From Streptomyces triculaminicus (lineage in GTDB: Bacteria; Actinomycetota; Actinomycetes; Streptomycetales; Streptomycetaceae): DNA of 64,000 nt. A program made the translations under genes and the position numbers. Where the stretch lies: contig NZ_JAFMOF010000001.1 of the NCBI RefSeq assembly GCF_017349075.1, forward strand, positions 1,798,001-1,862,000. The letters are read 5' to 3'. Positions 16,587-23,661 of this stretch are shown here, in pieces (the first letter of the stretch is position 1; every line of letters starts with the position of its first letter). Below the pieces are notes generated by a model. That model saw only the letters and a program-made list of their open reading frames with translations, searched no databases and was not told the origin of the DNA.

Positions 16587-18247
16587 CAGCCGGCCGGGGT
16601 CAGGTCATGACCGTTGATCGCGGCCAGGGCGCGCGGCTGGTGCGCGGCAAGCTGCGCGGCGCGCGCGGCACGGAAGTCCCTTAGCCAGTTGCGGGCGTTT
16701 CCAGGATCCACGCCGAACTTGGCGGCCATCTCGGCCGCGCTCGGCTCTTCGTGCCCGTCGGCTGTCAGGCGGTGCAGGTAGTAGGTCCAGCCTTCCTGCT
16801 TTGCCTCGGACTTCCACACCGGACCGTCCCCGCTCAGCGCGGCATCCGGGGCCTGCGGCCGCATGCCGGCCAAGTCCCCGTGGAGGCGGTCGCGCAGGAC
16901 GGCGGCTTCCTCGATCTGCCCGTTGACCTGCGCCAGCGCCGCCATGCGGGCCTGGTGCAGGGAATCGAGTTCACGGAGCTTCACGGCCAGGTCATCGGCG
17001 CGGGCCTGGCGGTCGTCAACCTGCTGCCCGGCGTCCTTGAGGATGTGCTCCGCGCGCCGTCGCGCGGCCGTCTCCTCCTGCCGCGCGTTCTCCGCGCGGT
17101 GCTCAGCCTCTGCCGCGCGCTGCCGCGCGGCTTCCGCCTGCCCGTCGGCCTCCTCGCCACGGGCCACCAGCGCGGCGTGCTCTCCCCGCGCTGTCTCCAG
17201 CTCCCGCCGCGCGGCACCCAAATCGTCCTGGGCACGCTGTCGCGCGGTCTCGGCATCCTGTCGCGCGGTTTCCGCGCGCTGCCGCGCATCCTCCGCTTCC
17301 TGCCGCGCGGTCTGGGCCTGCGCGGCGAGCGCGGAGGCTTCCAGACGCTGAGCGGCGGGGGTGATGGCGAGATCCTCGATCAGGGTCAGGACCGCAGCGG
17401 TGTCCCGGTAGTCCAGCTGCGCGACCTCTTCCGCGCGGGTCAGGGCTCCCAGCCGACGGACCAGCGCGAGCGACTGCCCCGTGTCGGTGGCCACGTCCGC
17501 GCGGTCCAAGGCCTTCTGGGCCTTGCCGCGCAGCCGTCGCACCCTGGCCGGCCTGGCGGTGTCCAGGGCGAGCCGGAGGCGGTAGATACGCAGGGCCGCC
17601 CGCTGAGCGAGCGCGGCCCGGGCGATCGCGGAAGAAGAACTGCGCGCGTCCAGCCCGAGCACGGCGAACAGACTCGCCCAGCCGTGCTGCCACAACAGCG
17701 CCACCAGCCGCACTGGCCCCGGACGCGCGGTCTCTTCGTGCTCACCTGCGCGAGCGTGGTGCAGCTTGCTGCGGAGCTGGAGCTCGATCAGCCATGCGGC
17801 CAGGGCCGGGACGGCGGCCAGCACGGGACGTGCCCACCAGTTCGGGGCGTGAATGGCGTTCATAGCGGCGGAGAAGGCAACCAGTGTCCAGGCGGTGCGG
17901 TGCATGAGCCGCAGCTCACGCGTCCACCCCACGTCCGGGTCGGCCGCCCGGTACATCATCACCAGCAGCGTCATCTCGGCCGCGTCGAACACCGCGATGA
18001 ACGCAACTGCGAGCACGGTCGGCAGGGCGCAGGTGTCGGTGGCGAAGCCCCATAGACCGTGAATGGAGACGGCTACGCCGCCCAGCGCCACCACGGCCTG
18101 CGGGCCGATCCCCGCCAGCCATACCGACTTCCGCAGTCGACCCACGCCCCACGTGGCCAGGCCCAGCACCAGGATCGCCGCTACGAGCGGCAGCCCCCAG
18201 GCCAACGGTCCGGACATGGGGAACAGGTCAGGAAGGAAGGAACGCAT
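16586..18247 (-). CDS. SpdB-like spread protein with long coiled coil and C-terminal HTH
   Basis: 553 residues, ATG at 18247 behind GAAGGAGGGACACG. Residues 1-180 contain about four to five membrane helices in the DUF2637 pattern of SpdB proteins (GLPLVAAILVLGLATWGVG, AVVALGGVAVSIHGLWGF, VLAVAFIAVFDAAEMTLLVMMY). Residues ~290-470 are an uninterrupted Ala/Glu/Arg/Gln heptad region (ARQEAEDARQRAETARQDAE) predicting a ~180-residue coiled coil. The last ~60 residues (PSAAEMAAKFGVDPGNARNWLRDF) resemble a DNA-binding HTH. It probably acts in intramycelial spreading with TraB. The combination of membrane anchor, rod and DNA-binding tip could tether AICE DNA at septal cross-walls. Confidence 0.82.
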   Translation of the reverse strand: MRSFLPDLFPMSGPLAWGLPLVAAILVLGLATWGVGRLRKSVWLAGIGPQAVVALGGVAVSIHGLWGFATDTCALPTVLAVAFIAVFDAAEMTLLVMMYRAADPDVGWTRELRLMHRTAWTLVAFSAAMNAIHAPNWWARPVLAAVPALAAWLIELQLRSKLHHARAGEHEETARPGPVRLVALLWQHGWASLFAVLGLDARSSSSAIARAALAQRAALRIYRLRLALDTARPARVRRLRGKAQKALDRADVATDTGQSLALVRRLGALTRAEEVAQLDYRDTAAVLTLIEDLAITPAAQRLEASALAAQAQTARQEAEDARQRAETARQDAETARQRAQDDLGAARRELETARGEHAALVARGEEADGQAEAARQRAAEAEHRAENARQEETAARRRAEHILKDAGQQVDDRQARADDLAVKLRELDSLHQARMAALAQVNGQIEEAAVLRDRLHGDLAGMRPQAPDAALSGDGPVWKSEAKQEGWTYYLHRLTADGHEEPSAAEMAAKFGVDPGNARNWLRDFRAARAAQLAAHQPRALAAINGHDLTPAG

Positions 18248-18638
18248 CGTGTCCCTCCTTCACCATCACCGGGACCGTGCGCCAGGTGTCCTCCGCCGCC
18301 GGCCGAGCGGCGGAGGACGGCCTCCAGCCGTCCGACGCGGCGCCGTGCATGACTGCCCGCTCCTTCGCGGCCTGCAGGGTGCGGTGGATGCTGTGCGGCT
18401 GGCCGTAGTGCAGCAGCAGCCACCGCCCCACCACGGCAGGCTTCTCCTCCAGCGCGCGTCGCAGCTTCGCCACCTCGCTCTCGGCCGCCTCCGCCCGCAC
18501 CGTCAGATCCCACACCTCATGGATGCGGGCCAGCAGCGAACGTTCTGCTTGCGCCCGGATCTCAGCGGCGCGCAGACGGGCCTTGTGCGTCTCCTCCAGC
18601 AGGCTCTCCAGCCGGCGGGGCGTGATCAGGCGGATCAC
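18228..18638 (-). CDS. AICE hypothetical protein, helical
   Basis: 136 residues from GTG at 18638, which overlaps the stop of the upstream DUF6284 gene (GTGA). The N-terminal 70 residues are strongly helical and charged (RRLESLLEETHKARLRAAEIRAQAERSLLARIHEVW), the middle contains GRWLLLHYGQPHSIHRTLQAAKERAVMHG and the end is acidic. The 3' end overlaps the start of the spdB-like gene by 20 bases. I do not recognise it beyond being part of the conserved AICE transfer operon. Confidence 0.65.
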   Translation of the reverse strand: MIRLITPRRLESLLEETHKARLRAAEIRAQAERSLLARIHEVWDLTVRAEAAESEVAKLRRALEEKPAVVGRWLLLHYGQPHSIHRTLQAAKERAVMHGAASDGWRPSSAARPAAEDTWRTVPVMVKEGHDAFLPS

Positions 18639-18886
18639 GCCGCACCCCCTACAGCCGGCCTGTTCGTCAGCGCCCGAAGCGCGGCGAGCACTCGGCGGCG
18701 GGCCCGGCGCAGCCTCCGGGTGTCCAGCTCCGACAGCGGCCGGTCCAGCAGGCTGATCTCGACGTTCAGCAGCTCCACCTCAGCGAGCGTCAGGGGCATC
18801 TCGGCCTCGATGGCGTCCAGCTCAGCTGCCGTCGGCTCCACGGCATCGGCGGTAACGACCGCCGGGAAGAGATCGATGGTCTTCAC
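18635..18886 (-). CDS. DUF6284 family protein, first gene of the transfer operon
   Basis: 83 residues from GTG at 18886, with AAGGGAGCACGACCC upstream. The core ELDAIEAEMPLTLAEVELLNVEISLLDRPLSELDTRRLRRARRRVLAALRAL matches the short helical DUF6284 proteins I associate with Streptomyces integrative elements. Function is unknown. It is the promoter-proximal gene of a continuous minus-strand operon extending at least to traB, with most neighbours overlapping by four bases. Confidence 0.7.
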   Translation of the reverse strand: MKTIDLFPAVVTADAVEPTAAELDAIEAEMPLTLAEVELLNVEISLLDRPLSELDTRRLRRARRRVLAALRALTNRPAVGGAA

Positions 18887-19333
18887 GGGTCGTGCTCCCT
18901 TCAGCAGGAACGGCCCTTGCGGCTCCGGTGTGGCATCACCGGGGCCGCGCGGCGTTGGGGACGGCTACTCGATCAGCACGAGCGGCCACGGCCGCCCGAC
19001 TCCGGCCGTCAGAGACGGAGGAATCGGGGACCGTGAGCACTGGTGCTCAAACGTGGGCGGACGGCCCACGGAGCGTTCTGTGGTTTCAGATCACGTATGC
19101 CAGTCACCGCCCACGCGGGGCGGATCCGGGCAGGTCACCCGGCCCGACATGGGCAGTCGGGGTGGTAACCCGCACCCATCGACCACACGTGTTCATGTGG
19201 CTGGGTCGGCACACTGTTGAGTTCTCAAGAAGCGGGCGCGTCCTTCGAGCCGGGGCTCTCGGGGCGACCAGGCGCAGCGAAGCACCTGCACTCATGCACT
19301 CATGTGCAGGAGTGCCATCTAAGAGAGTGCCCG
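18887..19333. other. leader/promoter region of the AICE transfer operon
   Basis: About 450 bases without a supported gene. It holds two short perfect hairpins (GAGCAC-TG-GTGCTC at 19035-19048 and GTGGGC...GCCCAC at 19054-19070) and, near the operator at its distal end, two direct copies of ATGAGTGC read on the minus strand (about 19290-19305). The transcript of the transfer genes should start near the operator and carry a long 5' leader. Confidence 0.45.
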
Positions 19334-19348
19334 GCTCCTGTATATGAG
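19334..19348. promoter_or_regulatory. putative GntR operator at the transfer operon promoter
   Basis: GCTCCTGTATATGAG. The same sequence with two changes (GCTCCTGTACATAAG) lies at 20201-20215, upstream of the gntR gene itself. On the minus strand TTGACT (a -35-like hexamer) overlaps its edge. Shared sites at the repressor's own promoter and the transfer promoter are what KorSA-type control predicts. Confidence 0.6.
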
Positions 19349-19350
19349 TC

Positions 19351-19382
19351 AACCCGTCGCGCCGAAAGCTGCGCGACGGGTT
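19351..19382. terminator. terminator of the gntR gene
   Basis: AACCCGTCGCGC (19351-19362) pairs with GCGCGACGGGTT (19371-19382), a perfect 12-bp stem with an eight-base loop. It lies 19 bp beyond the gntR stop and just before the transfer promoter, separating the two minus-strand transcripts. Confidence 0.8.
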
Positions 19383-19401
19383 GGGGCGGGAGCGGGTTCG
19401 C

Positions 19402-20181
19402 TCAGTCGCCGGCCGGGATGCGGTACTCGAGAACGAACTGGTCAGCAGCCATGAACGTGTCGCAGACCTCCACCACGCGCCCCGACTCGGACTCGGCGTT
19501 GCGCGTCAAGTGGATGATGGGGGAGCCGGGGCTCAGACTCAGCGCCGAGATCTCCTGCTTCGTGGCAAGCCGGACCCGAACGGTCTCTGTCAGCTCCTTC
19601 AGCCTGTGGCCGTGCTCCTCGAGCCGGGCGTAAATGCCGCCGCCCCCAGGGTTCTCCTCGAAGAGTTCGGGGATGTCTTTGGCGATGTCCCAGGGGAGGT
19701 AGGACGTCGCCTCCTCCGTCGGGATCCCGTCGCTGAAGTACAGGCGGCGCCGGGCGAGCACCCTTTCGCCGACAGGTACCGAGAGCCTTTCCGCGATCTC
19801 TTCGGAGGCTTCGGCGGGGCCGACGTACAGGACGCTCACGCTGGGCTTGCTCCCCGCCTGCTCCGCCTCCGCCAGATATGCGGCTTTGCCGGCCATTCGG
19901 TGCGACCGGCGGAACCGGTCGGAAGACTTGCGGCGCACCGGCGGGCGTCGCTTTACGTACGAGCCTTTGCCGTGCCGCGTCTCCACTAGACCGGTCGCGC
20001 GCAGCTCAGCGATCGCCTTCCTGACTGTTCCCTGAGACGCGCCGTACTTCTTCATGAGGTCCGATTCGCTGGGCACCTGCTCCCCGGGCGGCAGGATCTG
20101 GTGCTCGATCTGCTGAACGAGGTCGTCAGCGATCTGTAGGTACCGTGGTTTACCGGAATCTCTGGAAGGCGTGGGGCCCAT
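19402..20181 (-). CDS. GntR/HutC-family regulator, KorSA-like
   Basis: 259 residues, ATG at 20181 with GAAGGAC just upstream. The N-terminal winged HTH (KPRYLQIADDLVQQIEHQILPPGEQVPSESDLMKKYGASQGTVRKAIAELRATGLVETRHGKGSYV) is typical GntR, and residues ~95-255 form a UTRA ligand-binding domain (ERVLARRRLYFSDGIPTEEATSYLP). In pSAM2 the GntR protein KorSA represses the activator pra and thus replication and transfer; position and operator repeats suggest the same role here. It is divergent from the Pif-like Nudix gene and shares its control region. Confidence 0.88.
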   Translation of the reverse strand: MGPTPSRDSGKPRYLQIADDLVQQIEHQILPPGEQVPSESDLMKKYGASQGTVRKAIAELRATGLVETRHGKGSYVKRRPPVRRKSSDRFRRSHRMAGKAAYLAEAEQAGSKPSVSVLYVGPAEASEEIAERLSVPVGERVLARRRLYFSDGIPTEEATSYLPWDIAKDIPELFEENPGGGGIYARLEEHGHRLKELTETVRVRLATKQEISALSLSPGSPIIHLTRNAESESGRVVEVCDTFMAADQFVLEYRIPAGD

Positions 20182-20200
20182 GTCCTTCAGTTCCTCCTAT

Positions 20201-20215
20201 GCTCCTGTACATAAG
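20201..20215. promoter_or_regulatory. putative GntR operator, autoregulatory
   Basis: GCTCCTGTACATAAG sits between the divergent gntR and Nudix genes, 20 bp upstream of the gntR start and 25 bp upstream of the Nudix start. It matches 13 of 15 bases of the site at 19334-19348. Binding here could control both divergent genes. Confidence 0.6.
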
Positions 20216-20239
20216 CAACGGTACCTGGAGGGCGCGTCT

Positions 20240-20668
20240 ATGCCGCTTCACTCTGTCTCGGTCGCTGGTGTGGTCGTCCGTGACGACGGCCGCGTTCTGG
20301 CGATCCGGCGTGCCGACAATGGCACGTGGGAGCCCCCCGGCGGGGTCCTGGAGCTCGATGAGCGGCCGGAGGACGGCGCGATACGGGAGGTGCTGGAAGA
20401 GACGGGCATCCGCGTCGAGGTTGAGCGCCTGACCGGCGTGTACAAGAACATGAACCTGGGCGTCGTCGCTCTCGTCTTCCGGTGCCGACCGGTGGAGGGC
20501 GAAGAGCGTACTTCGGCAGAATCCACCGCTGTGGAATGGCTGACGCCGGAGGAAGTCGAGAAGTGGATGGCTGAGGTCTATGCCGTCCGCGTTCTGGATG
20601 CCCTGGGGCCCGAGGCGACGCCGCACGTGCGCGCTCACGACGGCCGTCACTTGCTCGAAGCTGCCTGA
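20240..20668 (+). CDS. Nudix protein resembling pSAM2 immunity factor Pif
   Basis: 142 residues from ATG at 20240, behind CTGGAGGGCGCGTCT. The Nudix box is complete (GGVLELDERPEDGAIREVLEETGIRV), preceded by the MPLHSVSVAGVVVRDDGRVLAIRR strand. In pSAM2 the pif gene, which has a Nudix motif, blocks redundant transfer into cells already carrying the element; the equivalent location near korSA and the attachment site suggests this is its counterpart. It is the last gene before attR. A general housekeeping Nudix role is the alternative. Confidence 0.8.
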   Translation: MPLHSVSVAGVVVRDDGRVLAIRRADNGTWEPPGGVLELDERPEDGAIREVLEETGIRVEVERLTGVYKNMNLGVVALVFRCRPVEGEERTSAESTAVEWLTPEEVEKWMAEVYAVRVLDALGPEATPHVRAHDGRHLLEAA

Positions 20669-20683
20669 GCGTCGGAGCTGTCA

Positions 20684-20703
20684 GGGGCCGTCTGGGGGCC
20701 GTC
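20684..20703 (+). repeat. putative integrase arm-type site, right
   Basis: GGGGCCGTCTGGGGGCCGTC matches the left copy at 6453-6472 in 19 of 20 positions and in the same orientation. It starts 16 bases after the Nudix stop and ends 107 bp before the attR core. Confidence 0.5.
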
Positions 20704-20810
20704 GAAGGGTGGCCCATGGCGACCGGCAACGACCAATGACGGCCGTTCGATCGCTGCTCGCCAAGGCATGACCGTGGGAACTACCAGCTCCACGAGCGGG
20801 GCTGAAAGTC

Positions 20811-20828
20811 CCAGGGCAAGAAGAAGTA
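20811..20828 (+). repeat. attR core, 18-bp direct repeat
   Basis: CCAGGGCAAGAAGAAGTA, identical to the end of gpmA at 6372-6389. The base after it completes TAG, presumably the original gpmA stop, and the sequence beyond leads directly to a strong hairpin and the chromosomal genes that follow gpm in other Streptomyces. Confidence 0.85.
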
Positions 20829-20867
20829 GTCCCCCGCGGGCGGCGTGCGTGCCGCCGCGTGGACGGA

Positions 20868-20906
20868 CAGGGCCCCCGACCGGTGTGCTACCGGTCGGGG
20901 GCCCTG
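20868..20906. terminator. original gpmA terminator, also serving the Cys-rich gene
   Basis: CAGGGCCCCCGACCGGT (20868-20884) and ACCGGTCGGGGGCCCTG (20890-20906) form a perfect 17-bp stem with a five-base loop. Before insertion it would have stood ~40 bp after the gpmA stop. It now faces the convergent Cys-rich gene at 20931. Confidence 0.85.
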
Positions 20907-20930
20907 CCCGTGAGTGACATGCGTCAAGCG

Positions 20931-21014
20931 TCAGTGGCAGCTGCCGCCGCACTGGCAGGAGCCGCCGCTCTGGCAGCCGCACGAGCACCCGGGACCACAC
21001 TGACAGCCGCTCAT
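20931..21014 (-). CDS. 27-residue cysteine-rich metallothionein-like protein
   Basis: The ATG at 21014 follows an ideal ribosome site (TAGGAGGTAACCGA). The 27 residues MSGCQCGPGCSCGCQSGGSC-QCGGSCH contain eight Cys in CxC and CxxxC spacings plus a C-terminal His; apart from these it is Gly, Ser and Gln. Such a composition can only be a metal-cluster or redox-active peptide, hence the metallothionein-like call. It lies convergent to the ancestral gpmA and upstream of phoU. Too short for routine gene finders. Confidence 0.75.
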   Translation of the reverse strand: MSGCQCGPGCSCGCQSGGSCQCGGSCH

Positions 21015-21156
21015 TCGGTTACCTCCTAGAAGGGTGTCTGCCTGACCACCAGTCAAGGACCGCTCGCTCCGACCGTCAATGCCTCTCGCGTACGCATGTA
21101 CGGGCGCGCCGGGGGCGCGTTGGAGCATTGGTCCCGGGCGACGGGGGCGCGCGCCG

Positions 21157-21852
21157 CTACGCGGGCTCCGTCTGGCCCGCCCCCGGGCGGCCGCCGTCCT
21201 GGGTGAGCTCGTCCGCGTGCTCGCCGGTGACCAGGTAGACCACGCGCTTGGCGACCGAGACCGCGTGGTCGGCGAAGCGCTCGTAGTAGCGGCCCAGCAG
21301 CGTCACGTCGACGGCCGTCTCGATGCCGTGCTGCCAGCGGTCGTCCATCAGGTGCTGGAACAGCGCCCGGTGCAGCAGGTCCATCGCGTCGTCGTCGTGC
21401 TCCAGCTGCAGCGCCAGGTCGACGTCCTTGGTGATGATCACCTCGGCGGCCTTGGCCATCAGCCGCTGCGCCAGCTGTCCCATCTCCAGGATCGTGGCGT
21501 GCAGGTCGCGCGGGACCGCCGTCTCGGGGAAGCGCAGCCGGGCCAGCTTGGCCACGTGCTGGGCGAGGTCGCCCGAGCGCTCCAGGTCCGCGCTCATGCG
21601 CAGCGACGTGACGACGATCCGCAGGTCGGTGGCGACCGGCTGCTGGCGGGCCAGCAGCGCGATCGCCCGCGCCTCGAGGTCCCGCTGCAGGTCGTCGACC
21701 TTGGTGTCCGCCGCGATCACCGATTCCGCCAGCTTGAGGTCCGCGTCCAGGATCGCCGTGGTGGCGCGCCCGATCGCGGAGCCGACGAGCCGGGCCATCT
21801 CGACCAGGCCTTCGCCGATCGAATCGAGCTCCTCGTGGTACGCGTCCCGCAT
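21157..21852 (-). CDS. phoU: phosphate signalling protein PhoU
   Basis: 231 residues from ATG at 21852 behind GAGAGAAGGTCGACCA. Two PhoU repeats of three helices are visible, each with the metal-site signature: EARAIALLARQQPVATDLRIVVTSLRMSADLERSGDLAQHVAKLA and DVTLLGRYYERFADHAVSVAKRVVYLVTGE. PhoU links the Pst transporter to the PhoR kinase and dampens the Pho response when phosphate is ample. It is divergent from phoR and shares a control region with a PHO box, so it should be induced by PhoP under phosphate limitation. Confidence 0.95.
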   Translation of the reverse strand: MRDAYHEELDSIGEGLVEMARLVGSAIGRATTAILDADLKLAESVIAADTKVDDLQRDLEARAIALLARQQPVATDLRIVVTSLRMSADLERSGDLAQHVAKLARLRFPETAVPRDLHATILEMGQLAQRLMAKAAEVIITKDVDLALQLEHDDDAMDLLHRALFQHLMDDRWQHGIETAVDVTLLGRYYERFADHAVSVAKRVVYLVTGEHADELTQDGGRPGAGQTEPA

Positions 21853-21976
21853 TGGTCGACCTTCTCTCGCTTCGAGTACTACCGGTACTGCCGTGGAGAG
21901 GGCTGCGTCCGTGGTTCGTCCGGCAGCCTTCCCCGTAGTCTCCACGTTCCGGCCGGAACCCGACGGCCGAAGACCG

Positions 21977-22009
21977 CAGGAGTGAACCGGCGCCGACCTC
22001 AAGGTGAAC
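21977..22009 (-). promoter_or_regulatory. PHO box, three 11-bp direct repeat units
   Basis: Read on the minus strand, three consecutive 11-bp units: GTTCACCTTGA, GGTCGGCGCCG, GTTCACTCCTG. The two outer units begin GTTCAC exactly 22 bp apart, the spacing of PhoP direct repeat units in Streptomyces. It lies between divergent phoU and phoR, so PhoP can control both. Confidence 0.8.
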
Positions 22010-22082
22010 TCTCGGCAACGTATGTTCGAGGCGGTACCCATTTGGCTGTGGCCGGAGCCGTTCGCCCGCATAACCTGGAGAC

Positions 22083-23408
22083 ATGAACCTGGACGCGGCC
22101 CTCGCCGCAGCGGCCGCGATCGCCGGAGTGTGCACCGGCGTCATCGCCATGCTGGCGTTTCGCTGGAGCGAGCGTGACCAGGCCCGCCCCACCCGTAGCT
22201 CCCTGCACACCGACGCCGTCCTGCCGCCCGGCGTGGACACCGTCCTGTCCGTCCTGCGCTCCTCGGCCGTCGTCCTCGACGAGGCCGACGCCGTCGTCAA
22301 GGCCAGCTCGGCCGCGTACGCCCTGGGCCTGGTGCGCGGCGGCAAGCTCGCCGTCGAGCCGATGCTGCAGATGGCCCGCGACACCCGCCGGGACGGCGAG
22401 ATACGCCAGGTCGAGCTCGACCTGCCGCGGCGCGGCACGGGCCGCGGCGACGCGCTCGCCGTCTCCGCCAGAGTCGCCCCGCTGGGCTCGCGGCTGGTCC
22501 TGCTGCTGGTGGAGGACCTCACCGAGGCCCGCCGCATCGAGGCCGTCCGCCGTGACTTCGTCGCCAACGTCAGCCACGAGCTCAAGACGCCGGTCGGCGC
22601 CCTGTCCCTGCTCTCCGAGGCCGTCATGGACGCCTCCGACGACCCCGAGGCGGTCACCCGCTTCGCCGGCCGCATGCAGGTCGAGGCCACCCGGCTGACC
22701 AACCTCGTCCAGGAGCTCATCGACCTCTCGCGGGTGCAGAACGACGACCCGCTGGAGGACGCCGAGCCCGTCCGCGTCGACGAGCTCGTCGCCGAGGCCA
22801 TCGACCGCTGCCGCCACCAGGCCGGCACCAAGCAGATCACCATGGCCGCCGGGGGCACCGCCGACCTGCGCGTCTGGGGCAACCGCGGCCAGCTCGCCGC
22901 CGCCCTGGGCAACCTCGTGGAGAACGCCGTCAACTACAGCTCCGCCCGGACGCGCGTGGGCATCGCGGCCCGCCGCGTCTCCGCGCCCGGCGGCGACCTC
23001 ATCGAGCTCGCCGTCACCGACCAGGGCATCGGCATCTCCGAGAAGGACCGCGACCGCGTCTTCGAACGCTTCTACCGCGTCGACCCCGCCCGCTCGCGCG
23101 CCACCGGCGGTACGGGCCTGGGCCTGTCGATCGTCAAGCACGTGGTCGCCTCGCACGGCGGCGAGGTCAGCGTCTGGAGCGCCGAGGGCCAGGGCTCCAC
23201 CTTCACGCTGCGCCTGCCGGAGGCGGGCGCGGGCCGCGAGCGCGACCGTGAACGCGACCGCGTACGGAACGCCCGCGACCGCCACCACCCGCTGATCGGC
23301 CCGGACGACCGCGAGCCGGACGACCCCGAGGACGACGAGACCCACCCCGACGAGACCTACTCCGACGAACCCCTCCCCGCCCGTCCCACCCGGCAGGTCC
23401 TTCCGTGA
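22083..23408 (+). CDS. phoR: phosphate sensor histidine kinase PhoR
   Basis: 441 residues, ATG at 22083 with GGAG seven bases upstream. One N-terminal membrane segment (AALAAAAAIAGVCTGVIAMLAF) precedes a PAS-like region, the HisKA box FVANVSHELKTPVG with H165, and an HATPase domain with N box LGNLVENAVNYS, DQGIGI and GGTGLGLSIVKH. The C-terminal ~60 residues are acidic and disordered. This is the Streptomyces PhoR (mycobacterial SenX3 orthologue), which phosphorylates PhoP when phosphate is low and thereby also represses antibiotic synthesis. A PHO box lies upstream; a MITE separates it from phoP. Confidence 0.95.
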   Translation: MNLDAALAAAAAIAGVCTGVIAMLAFRWSERDQARPTRSSLHTDAVLPPGVDTVLSVLRSSAVVLDEADAVVKASSAAYALGLVRGGKLAVEPMLQMARDTRRDGEIRQVELDLPRRGTGRGDALAVSARVAPLGSRLVLLLVEDLTEARRIEAVRRDFVANVSHELKTPVGALSLLSEAVMDASDDPEAVTRFAGRMQVEATRLTNLVQELIDLSRVQNDDPLEDAEPVRVDELVAEAIDRCRHQAGTKQITMAAGGTADLRVWGNRGQLAAALGNLVENAVNYSSARTRVGIAARRVSAPGGDLIELAVTDQGIGISEKDRDRVFERFYRVDPARSRATGGTGLGLSIVKHVVASHGGEVSVWSAEGQGSTFTLRLPEAGAGRERDRERDRVRNARDRHHPLIGPDDREPDDPEDDETHPDETYSDEPLPARPTRQVLP

Positions 23409-23444
23409 CCGGCGCCGGCCCGGCCGGGACCGCGGCCCCTCGCG

Positions 23445-23608
23445 CAGGGCGTGTCCGATGGATCGGCACAGGCCCTGCGGCGCCTGGCACGGCACCTCGC
23501 CGCGTTGTCGCATCACCCAAGGACGCCCAGTCCGAGGGAGATGCTCCGCCTTGCGATGTACCGCACCAGACACCGCAGGACCCGCACCGACCCATCGGAC
23601 ACGCCCTG
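23445..23608. mobile_element. MITE-like element between phoR and phoP
   Basis: A 164-bp segment with perfect 17-bp terminal inverted repeats: CAGGGCGTGTCCGATGG (23445-23461) and its complement at 23592-23608. Homology of the ends continues inward to about 28 bp with four mismatches. It contains no plausible gene and no transposase. No target duplication is obvious. Removing it would leave an ~89-bp phoR-phoP gap, closer to what I would expect for these co-transcribed genes. Confidence 0.8.
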
Positions 23609-23661
23609 GCCGTGCCGCGTCACCCGCTGTGCAACCCTGAGACCCGACCGGAGGTCGACCC

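Larger units (their letters stand above)
6372..20828. mobile_element. AICE integrated in the 3' end of gpmA
   Basis: A ~14.5-kb element bounded by the 18-bp direct repeats at 6372-6389 and 20811-20828. Content in order: small membrane protein, tandem repeat array, tyrosine integrase, Xis, DUF3631 ATPase, prim-pol, SSB, small proteins, FtsK-like TraB, transfer/spread proteins, GntR-family repressor and divergent Nudix gene. This matches the pSAM2/SLP1 class of actinobacterial integrative and conjugative elements, which replicate autonomously and transfer double-stranded DNA through TraB. The replication genes place it in the prim-pol (RepPP) group. No relaxase or type IV secretion genes are present, as expected for this class. 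All modules look intact, so it may be functional. Confidence 0.9.
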
